A DNA stretch of 26,664 nucleotides, from assembly GCA_019648995.1 (NCBI GenBank), contig BLXT01005065.1, positions 1,736,131 through 1,762,794 of the forward strand, read 5' to 3'. Positions 18,688 to 26,664 of the stretch are shown here, in pieces. The notes under the pieces were generated by a model. That model was not told where the DNA came from and searched no databases. It saw only the letters and a program-made list of their open reading frames with translations. The position numbers and the translations under genes are program-made. The stretch is from Plakobranchus ocellatus. Taxonomy: Eukaryota > Mollusca > Gastropoda > Plakobranchidae. Positions within the stretch are counted from its first letter, which is position 1. Each line of letters begins with the position of its first letter.

Positions 18688-20160
18688 GGGCACAGTGACA
18701 AGATCTTCTAAAGATTGGCTAGTTTGGTATGGATTACTTGATGTCACATTTGGTCTTGATGGTCCAGTTCTTTAGAATTTTTTAGAAAAGCCAATAGTGA
18801 TTTTTTTTTTTTACATTTCGATTCTCAGGGGCATTAGTAAGTTGAACATTTTCGAAAATAGTGAGGTTGTCCGTGTGTGTGTGTGTGTATGTGATGGTTT
18901 GCTTGCTCTGCAAACTTGGTTTGGTACCTTTTTATTAATAGAATAATCTTATTATGCATATCAGCATACTGCTTACGTATAGAAGGGTGTTTAGGAATAA
19001 ACGATAACTTTGGGTGAATGTGTGTTTGTGTGTGTTCATATTTCCCATCTGGCAATGGGCTTGTGGACCAGCGTATGGTAATGAGAAGAGGGTGAGAATA
19101 TTAAGTTATGCCTTGAGACAGCCTTATATTTTATTACTAGCAAAGAGTCTCTTGTTTGTCTGGCATAGAAGAATGACGCTTTGGATAAATTTGAGTCGAA
19201 GGGCGAGTGCATAAATTTTATTTTCCATAGGTCTACGTAATAGCGTTGAAGTCGACACAGCCATTTGTAACTAATGGAATGTGCCGAAATTTTGACATAA
19301 TGAAGTGATCCCCAAAAATTCCCCAAGATTAAATTGGCTATGTGCGTGTGTGCATTTGATTCGTTCCAGAATAAAGGACAAGTGCAGGGTTCAACTTAAA
19401 AGAAAACCAGTCTTCAAACACAGGCACTGAGAATGCACTTTCAACTCAATTTATACGAATATAGATACCTAAAAGTTGTTCAAATTTTTTGGGTAAAGAA
19501 TGATTAATTCTTAAGATATTTCTTTAAGTTCCCGAAAAAAGTGTGAAAATGAGATTTAAAATCTTTTTTTAAAAAAATTAAAAAAAGGACCTCTTCTTGA
19601 GGTCCTGAATCTAAGCCCCAAATCGTAAAATATTACCGTTAAGCAATTGGATGTAATGATCAATAAAAAATAACTGCGCTAGCAGTTTGTCCTGTAATTC
19701 TACATTGAACACGTTAAACTTGTCATATTTTATCCTCAGTTTTACAGTCCAATATTATCTCAAATTGATTTAAACCCATTCAGAATTGTTGTTCTTTGGT
19801 TGAAGGCAGGTAAATTTGGGATGTTTTTGTACATAAATAAAATTTGTGAAAAGATTTTATTGAGATTTGCGAAGTTGCAATCCCGCAAATGCTACATAAA
19901 CATCAGAATACTGAAAATCGTGTCCGCCTTTTGACATTTAGTTGAATTAGATCTATACAATCATTATTAAAGGTTATCATTCATTTAATTTGACTGTACG
20001 AATAAACTTTTTAAAATATATTTCCACATAAAATATGGCTTCAAACCCAATTGTGAAGTTGCAAGGCAAAAATTTAAATCTTGCTTGAATAGCAAACGCA
20101 GAGGGACAGGCGCGTTTCTTCCATTTTACTTTGTTTCCAGACATCCCTTTGTTCTTACGA
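18688..20160. other. AT-rich stretch, no gene seen
   Basis: It contains short GT runs (about 18873-18888 and 19021-19034) and a small perfect hairpin at 19586-19606. The ORFs of 66-96 codons here show no domain I recognise. Confidence 0.45.
19586..19606. other. Perfect 8 bp hairpin
   Basis: AGGACCTC and GAGGTCCT separated by TTCTT. The same AGGACCTC/GAGGTCCT pair recurs in the larger inverted repeat at 23163-23231. Confidence 0.7.
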
Positions 20161-20162
20161 AG

Positions 20163-20340
20163 ACAAGTTAAATAATTATCCAACCATGATCTAAACCAAA
20201 CCGCTTTACAGTTGTTACCATAAAATATGCTGATTTCCTCAGCAGAGTTTTATCACCTATCATTGACCATAATTGAATGGTTTCTGGTTCTTTACAAGCC
20301 GCTTTTTATTACCTTAACTTCACCGCTTCATTAAATAAGT
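20163..20340. repeat. Mosaic repeat, copy 1 (blocks a and c)
   Basis: Block a: ATCTAAACCAAACCGCTTTACA to GCAGAGTTTTATCACCTATC and ACCATAATTGAATGG. Block c: TCTGGTTCTTTACAAGCCGC, then TTCACC. Block a matches 21265-21365 and block c matches 22625-22670. Confidence 0.75.
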
Positions 20341-21000
20341 AATAATTTTAAAATTCCTCTGAAAAACACTATAAACTTATAACTTTTCTTCTTCACTTGA
20401 TTTTGCAATACTTTTTTCCTTTTGACCAAGGAATTTATAAAATTAAATTCTCTGAGGGTGGTTTTTTTTTTTAAAGGGATATGATTATTTGAATGAAAGA
20501 GTTAATTTGATGAATGTGCTTTTTTTGTTTGTCAATCAACTTTCTAAATAGTGAGTGAATTGAATACTGCTGGTTTTTTTTTTTTCTTTTTTGTGCTCTA
20601 TCCATTATGAAGGGTCTAAAAATGGCTTCTTTATATAAAAAAAAACTGATTAAGGATAAGAAAGAGCATTTCTGCACATAGTCAGTGATGAAAACTACTG
20701 GTCACATTATAGATTTTCTCCCTGTTTTTATGCTTGAAATTGATTGGCAACAAAATTTAGTTTCAACCACCTTAAAAAATAAAAATGTTCTGATATAAAG
20801 CTGAATTTGACCTTTCCAAATTTATTTGGTTTTACTTATGTATTGTCTCAAACGTACTTGAAAAAAGTGAAATTCCCAAGCAGGCTATATTGTGCACGTG
20901 GCTCCCTGCCACGCCTACATTTTGTAAACAAAACCCCATGACAGGGGATTTGTATCACCTACTTAGGTCCAGCAGAATGAAGCAAGAAAGTATTTGCAAT

Positions 21001-21023
21001 TTTTTTTTTTTTTTTTTTTTTTT
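21001..21023. repeat. Poly-T run
   Basis: 23 consecutive T. It could be the poly-A tail of a minus-strand retrocopy, but no such copy was recognised beside it. Confidence 0.85.
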
Positions 21024-21246
21024 GTCGCAGCATTTTCTTAGCGTAGACTGTTATTTTCAATCTGCTTTTACAGCTGGCATTAAATAACATGAAAACTATA
21101 CAATTTAACAGCCACGCAATGATTCGAAATAGGCCTCCTCTTTTTAAAATTGGACAATTCGTCTTTTCTCTATTAAAAGTCCTGTAACAGTCCTAGAAAT
21201 AGTCTAAAATCTAAATAATTTTTTAAAGTTTGTGAGATCTTTACGT

Positions 21247-21405
21247 CTCATCTAAATAATCATCCAAATATGATCTAAACAAACTGCTTTACAATATTGC
21301 CATCATAAAACATGCTTATTTCTTAAGCAGAGTTTTATTACCTATCGTATCACCATAAATTGAATCACTCTTTGTCTAGCATTGAGGGCGGCATTCCCAT
21401 GAGAT
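21247..21405. repeat. Mosaic repeat, copy 2 (blocks a and b)
   Basis: Block a (ATGATCTAAACAAACTGCTT to ACCATAAATTGAATCACTC) is followed by block b (GTCTAGCATTGAGGGCGGCA to CCCATGAGAT). Block b recurs at 22472-22506. Confidence 0.75.
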
Positions 21406-22456
21406 ATGTGCCATGCTCAGGTCAGTTGTGCTTTTACGATGGGTCAGACTGGCTGCGATTCTAGCGGTAATCTAGATTTTAGAATGCTTTAAAAGACGTT
21501 CTTTTCTATAGGAACGCTCTCGGAAAACTTTTCTTTTATGTGATTTTTGACGGTAATGTATTTTTGGTCGTTATGGAATAAAGGACATTGGCTCCCACAT
21601 ATTTATCACATCAATGCTCTGAAAATAATGGTTTTGCATGACTTTTTTTTTTTTATTAAACACCACCGCGATCGCATGCATAAATCATATGTGTACTAAC
21701 CACGCTGCTCACACCAATGAAGAAAATGAAAATTCTGGACTCGGTATGTGGGACATTAAATCTTCGATCAGTGCAGGCCCCCAAAACAGGACACATAATA
21801 TTGTTGCTGTTTGGGCACCTCGACACACAATCAAATTCTCAATGAAAGCGTCCCTGTCATGACCTCCACAGAACTTAAAAGCTCTTCAACTTTAAGCTCA
21901 GAATGGACTTAATTACATCCACCAGCATAAAAACTTGGTTTTTTTTTCAATCAGAAAAGTATGCACTGGTTAAAGATACTTCCTTTCTAATGCGAAACAT
22001 TTAGGCCTATCCTTCAGCTTCTATGGAAGGCCCATGGTTTCTGTGCAGCATTTTGATTCATCCTCTCCACCTCCCAGCCTTCCCTGCGAAAATCCACCGT
22101 TTGCTCTTAAAAGAAAATGAAACTTGCTCATTTGCAAACTCTTAGGACCTGGTTCGCGTCAGAAGGGTTAAAGGATGACGCCATCCAATACAGGTTTCGG
22201 AACTCACCCAATCATTTCCACAGTTATTTAAGAGAGTTTTAACTGCTAGCTAGCTTTATCAAACTCAAGCTCCACGTGCTATGTTGATGTGGTGACCAAA
22301 ATTATCACTGGCTGGCCTGATATTACTGGCACAACTTTCAAACAGTTAATTGGTGCCCGGTGGGCTTATTAACCTTTCTTTTCAATGAGAGAGAAAAGTC
22401 ATTTCACTAGACTCAAATAATCTGGATTAAACTTCAACTCAAAATAAGTCTTGTTT
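21406..22456. other. Stretch without recognised features
   Basis: Mixed sequence with somewhat higher GC than its neighbours. The 74-codon plus frame at 21638-21862 shows no recognised domain. Confidence 0.4.
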
Positions 22457-22675
22457 AATCCTCAATTATTCTTCGTCTAGCATTGAGGGAGGCATTCCCT
22501 TGAGATTTTAAACAATGTGGAACAAGAGCCCATACAAAGTGCATTGAGAAAACAATGACCCGAATCATTTATTGCGATGGTTGGGCTACAAAAATTAAGA
22601 TGATTAGACCACTATGATTTAAGTTCTGGTTTTTACAAGCCGCTTTTTTATCACCCTATCTTCACCCGTTGTTAA
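22457..22675. repeat. Mosaic repeat, copy 3 (blocks b and c)
   Basis: Block b (CTTCGTCTAGCATTGAGGGA to TCCCTTGAGAT) is followed, after about 110 bp, by block c (TTCTGGTTTTTACAAGCCGC to ATCTTCACC). Confidence 0.75.
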
Positions 22676-23162
22676 GTCGTGATGTTGTCTGCAAGACTTG
22701 TGGGTTTTAAATCCAATCGCTAGTAATGATTTATTTTCTCATCAAGCATGTAAAAAATGTAGAAAGGCAACCGTTTAAGTTACTTTTCCTTGGTTACTTG
22801 TCTGTAGGCTAGCCTAATTGTATTTTTTCAAATCACAATTTCATGTATATATGCGGTTTGCGAATGAAATTGAATTAATCTGAATAAAGATTATTCAGTT
22901 TCAAAAATAAAGTATGTTTTTTCCCGATTTTTTTTAAATCAAAGCGTTCCTTCATTTATATCATCTTACTTAATTTCCTTGCTAATCTGATTTACAAGCC
23001 TGAAACCTAGCCTGAGATAGTAGAGGCCCGGTTCTACATATTGGGCCTTAAAGCCACGTCAGGTTATCTAAATTTCAAGCCGGCGGATCTGTGTAACTGG
23101 TGAACTGGCGAACTCGGAGCAGTCAAATGCAGTGTGTAAACTTACACACAAGCGAAACGAAA

Positions 23163-23231
23163 TGTGACTCAGTTGAGGTCCTGGGTTGTTGTTTTCTTTT
23201 TTTCAGCTCAGGACCTCAGTTTGGTCACAGT
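23163..23231. repeat. Imperfect inverted repeat (about 21 bp arms)
   Basis: The left arm contains TGTGAC and TGAGGTCCTG (23174-23183). The right arm contains CAGGACCTCA (23209-23218) and GTCACA. The inner 10 bp match perfectly, the outer 6 bp match, and the loop is T-rich. It may be a remnant of a small foldback element. Confidence 0.65.
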
Positions 23232-24466
23232 AAGTACTGAAACGGCCTTAACTCAAATGGAGTCCGGGTGCTAGAAAATTGGACCCCACTTATACATCAG
23301 TGCAGCAGATCATGGACCCTACTTAGGTCATTTTACACATACATACAACGGTTCGAAGAGTGAAAGAGGGAGACAGGAGTAGTTTTAGAGCAAAAGATAG
23401 GCACAGATATAGGGAGAGTGGCCCGAGAAAAATAAACTAAAGAGAATATTAAAAAGAATAGTTTTCTTAATCTTTACTCTTTCGTCTAACATTACCGCAC
23501 CAGAAAAATAAAAAAGGGGGAAGATAATCAATACGACGTGCATCCACTTGATTATACATTTCGACACGAGAAAAATAAATCAGGTGGAAGATAATCAAAG
23601 CGACGGATCTCTTCATTATTCTTCATTTTGCGGCACGAGAAAAATAAGCTAAAAGGAACATCATAATATATATATTGTGAGAAATTGAAGTAATAATAGA
23701 AGTTCAAGAGCAAAATATAGAAGAGGGAGAGCAAGAGAGGGACAGAGAAGAATCGAAGAAGCAAAGGGTATACAGAGGGCGAGCGAAAAGTACAAGAAGC
23801 AATAGAGATAAGGAGAAAGATCTTTACAAAAAACAGAGTAGAGAGAGAGGCAGAGGAGAGAAGGAAAGACAAAGAGACTTTGTGAGAGAGAAAAGTGGAA
23901 GAAGCAAAGGATAGACAGAGGGAGAGAGAGAAAAGTAAAAGAAGCCAAAGATAGAAGGAGAGAGATAGTTACAAAAAGTCAAAGAGAAGCAGAGACGAGA
24001 CAAAAAGAGAGAGTGAGAGAGAGAGACAAAGGCTGGATAGAGGAAGAGAGAGAGAGAGAGAAGTAGAAGATGCAAAAACGAGAGCTAGATAGAAAGGTAA
24101 ATTGCTCTTTGCTCAGAGAAAGAGAGACAGTGGCAGGGAGGGGACAGAAAAGACACACACAGAGACGGCTCAGAGGAAGAGACAGCTTATATATTGCTGT
24201 ATGGTGTAGATGAAAGCCATTAAATGCTAAATTTATACGAGCTTGCGAAAGGTGAAACCGATGGAAGGAGAGACAAATACAGAGAAATATAAAGAAAAGA
24301 AACGGCAGTGATAGAGAGAGAAAAAAACAGAAGGAGAGATGAATTGAGGAAAATACGAGAAATTTATCATATGGAGCCTATCTATTAGCATTTGAAAGAT
24401 GAAGAAATTGAAAAGTTTTACCCCTGTTCACTGAATTACAAATAATTACATAAATAAAGTTAAAAT

Positions 24467-24503
24467 GATAATAATAATAATAATCATAATAATAACAAGA
24501 GTA

Positions 24504-24563
<60 letters not shown>

Positions 24564-24602
24564 GCAATAATAATGATGATAATAACAACAAACAACAACA
24601 AC
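24467..24602. repeat. (TAA)n array in copy B
   Basis: TAA trinucleotide array with a few substitutions, ending in ACAACAACA units. It sits at the same place as the array in copy A. Confidence 0.95.
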
Positions 24603-24862
24603 AAGAAAAGAATGAGAATCAGCGAACGTAGATATTATGTCTAAAGGCTTTGAAGAAACAAGATATCTCTTCTAGCAGAATAAGGGTAGGTGAGAATGTG
24701 AAATTTTATTTTGAGAGTAAGTAACCAAAGTTAAGTGTTGTTTGTTTACAAAGACATTACAGGCGCTTTTCATTCTTACCCCACATAATATGGCGACGAC
24801 TGTTCGTTCTTTGAAGGCCGCGTTACATGACCTTGCTGTAGGCCTGTGGTCGCACCCTTAAA

Positions 24863-24943
24863 CCGGTCTAAATTGGATTTATGGCAGTGATGTTTATGGA
24901 TGTGAAAAAAAAAACCTTCTGAGAGCCGTGGACCATAATACAT
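24863..24943 (+). pseudogene. LINE RT fragment at the right end of copy B
   Basis: Matches main-LINE RT 16317-16395 (CCGGTC, AATTGGA, GGCAGTG, TTCTGAGAGCC, GTGGACC, AATACAT). It is about 80 bp long and ends close to the same LINE position as the fragment in copy A. Confidence 0.7.
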
Positions 24944-25029
24944 ATAAAGATTTTACGTCACTTGAGGTTTTTTTTTCTTTCTAAGACGGTCGATCATCTG
25001 AGACGTTGCTCTGGGATATATTCAGTACA

Positions 25030-25165
25030 TAGTGTTATATACCCCACAAAATCAGTAGCCTAACACTATACATAATCTCTTCATATATATAGAATTATAT
25101 ACCCCAAAAAAGCAGTGTATAGAATTATATACCCCACAAAAGAATGGGCCTCACAATATACGTAA
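25030..25165. repeat. Short tandem repeat around TTATATACCCCACAAAA
   Basis: Three copies of (GAAT)TTATATACCCCAMAAAA (about 25034, 25095 and 25123). Copies 1 and 3 are followed by similar sequence (CC-TAACACTATACATAATCTC and CC-TCACAATATACGTAATATC), while copy 2 is truncated. Confidence 0.8.
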
Positions 25166-25419
25166 TATCTTCTGTACTGTATGATTATATATATGTGTGT
25201 GTGTGGGTCTACTTTGAATTTTATGTGATGTAAAACTTTAAATGACTTTAAATTTTGTATGAAAGATTGGCTGTGGCCATAATACTTTTCAACCCACGAG
25301 AATCTATATCGACACTACCAAAGGCAGTAAAGTAGTAGGTAAAGACGTGACACTTCCGTCTCTCTGTCGATAAAAATGCGCCCCCTTTGAGCGTGCACAC
25401 AGTGACGCCGCAGATTCTA

Positions 25420-26130
25420 GATCTAGGCTTGATTACACTGAATAATGAGTGAGTCGGGCAATGTAAAGCGTCAGAAAAAAAATTGGGATAGGCTATGTCC
25501 ATAAACTTTTTTTGGATATAGATTCTAAATATCTAGATCTCAGCTAGATTTTATTGTAATTGTTTTTCATTTAAGATTTTTTTTTTCATTTTTTTATTTC
25601 CATGTAGATTCATATTTAAGTGGAACTGTTGCATTTTGTCCATTGAATAGCCAGATCATCGAAATCGAATGGCAATCAAATTTTACGTATATTTACTTTC
25701 CCATATTCTACTGTGAGTCTTTGTAAAAATCTAGAGCTCTGTCTATCAAGCAAAGAATTTAATTATGGAAAGTGAAGATATATATAAAATAAAAAAGGTC
25801 TACAGTGACTAACCTGAAAGAGAGAGCAACGTATCACTAATATATCTATATATATATCCAAGGTTTGCTGAGTAGACATATCCTTTTACCTTTCTATTGA
25901 TAATCTTGATCCATATAATCAATATTATATTAGAGTAGGATCAGGAAGCAACTCATTTCGATCTCTAGATCTAGATTAGCTCTAATAGTACTAGACTCTA
26001 GAAGAAGTAGATCTACCTGATCTAGACTCTAGATAAGAATATATCTACATCTAGAATCTAGACTCTAGATTAGAATAGATCTACATCTAGAATCGAGACT
26101 CTAATAGAACTAGATCTAGACTCTTGTAGG
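25420..26130. repeat. CTAGATCTAG-rich zone
   Basis: Clusters of self-complementary words built from TCTAGA, CTAGATCTAG and GACTCTAGA. They are scattered from 25420 to 25735 and dense from 25960 to 26130, where AGACTCTAGA and AGATCTACATCTAGAATC recur as degenerate tandem units. The rest is AT-rich, with no gene seen. Confidence 0.75.
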
Positions 26131-26139
26131 AATAACCTC

Positions 26140-26290
26140 ACCAGGGGCCGATTTTATGAGAGGGTGGTAAGTTACTCCGGGAGTATCTATTTGTTCGGGA
26201 GTAGACTAACACCGAAGTAGGACTTACGCTTGTGCGCGTTTTATAAAAAAATTTAATCCTAGAGTATCCTACTCCGAGAGTATTTTTTGG
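26140..26290. repeat. Palindrome-rich segment, possible foldback element end
   Basis: Two self-complementary cores, TACTCCGGGAGTA (26173-26185) and TACTCCGAGAGTA (26270-26282), lie about 85 bp apart, with a further CGGGAGTAG between them. The right part (26290-26664) is AT-rich without a recognised feature, so a second element end, if any, is not visible. Confidence 0.5.
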
Positions 26291-26664
26291 GGGATGTAAT
26301 TTTAGGCACGATTTATTTTTATCTCTAAGGGTATTTCCGATTTTAAAATTATAATTTGGGAATATCCGTGCATTAGAGAGATGCAGGGAGGAAAAATATT
26401 GCTAAAATAACTGTAATAAATCTAGTTTGGTCATAATTTATCTAAAAAGAAATAAGAAAGATATGCTTTTTAAAATTATTACTACATCTAAGGACATAAA
26501 TCGAGATTTTTGAATGATCGAGATTCGAAATATCATGTATGTAGATTGTTGGTTTCCTTTTTCTTTTTAAATTTTTCTCGTCCTTCCTTTGACACATGTG
26601 TCAAAAAAAAGAAAAAAAAAATTGTGCTTGTTTAAATTAACTTTTTTGAGCGCATAGTAAAAAT

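Larger units (their letters stand above)
23333..24943. repeat. Composite dispersed repeat, copy B
   Basis: Same blocks and orientation as copy A: CGGTTCGAAGAGTGAA (23349), GAGAAAAATAA units (about 23424, 23567 and 23637), a purine-rich middle (about 23700-24170), AGTTTTACCCCTGTTCACTGAAT (about 24413), a (TAA)n array (24467-24602) and GTTTGTTTACAAAGACATTACAG (about 24744). It ends with a LINE RT fragment, CCGGTCTAAATTGGATTT to GAGAGCCGTGGACC (24863-24932). No LINE sequence precedes it on the left, unlike copy A. No protein coding capacity was seen. Confidence 0.78.

Noticed and set aside
18306..18747. Minus-strand frames across the AT, TTG and TTTG repeats
   Set aside because: They are low-complexity translations of microsatellites.
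19586..19606. Bacterial-type terminator hairpin
   Set aside because: The stem is short, the genome is eukaryotic and no gene ends here.
21001..21023. Poly-T as the tail of a processed pseudogene
   Set aside because: No coding-like sequence or duplication was recognised next to it.

Overview
The window looks like AT-rich, gene-poor intergenic DNA from an invertebrate animal, most likely a mollusc and probably a gastropod. This is inferred from the retrotransposon family (CCHC-knuckle ORF1, APE endonuclease, reverse transcriptase and RNase H, with a TCAA-type tail), the CTAGATCTAG-rich stretches, the abundant microsatellites, and the absence of bacterial gene organisation. I see no intact cellular gene. 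Nearly all recognisable coding sequence is relic mobile DNA. Exons of a host gene shorter than about 50 codons cannot be excluded.

Layout. 1-1507: microsatellites and pyrimidine-rich low-complexity DNA. 1508-2300: a decayed reverse-transcriptase fragment of a LINE. It is interrupted by a roughly 2 kb purine-rich composite repeat (copy A, about 2470-4490), which ends with the next piece of the same LINE. 4490-7600: mostly featureless, with two minus-strand relics (a LINE ORF2 C-terminus at 5850-6064 and an acidic/CxxC relic at 6240-6545). 7605-8335: a 27/54 bp minisatellite. 8440-9290: a frameshifted minus-strand hAT-like transposase relic with a BED-type finger. 9404-9702: a 5'-truncated LINE with a target-site duplication. 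10350-10725: a second acidic/CxxC relic.

11480-17812: the main object, a near full-length but dead I-superfamily-like LINE. It has a 5' UTR, ORF1 with zinc knuckles (containing a 58 bp run of N), and ORF2 with endonuclease, RT, RNase H and a C-terminal zinc finger, followed by a TCAA-type tail. Two younger insertions sit inside its RT region, each with a clear target-site duplication: a 248 bp truncated copy of the same LINE family (14908-15155) and a 156 bp tRNA-derived SINE (15282-15437). The SINE 3' end resembles the LINE 3' end, as expected of a SINE mobilised by this LINE.

17813-23160: mostly unique AT-rich DNA with microsatellites and a three-copy mosaic repeat. 23333-24943: copy B of the composite repeat in the same orientation, again ending with the same LINE fragment. 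24945-26664: small tandem repeats, a CTAGATCTAG-rich zone and a palindromic TACTCCGGGAGTA segment.

The genes form no host pathway. The functional logic is that of a transposon community: an autonomous LINE, a SINE apparently parasitising it, and repeats that captured LINE pieces. No clearly new enzymatic system was found. The most informative items are the LINE/SINE tail-sharing pair with its nested insertions, and the composite repeat pair carrying a LINE fragment.
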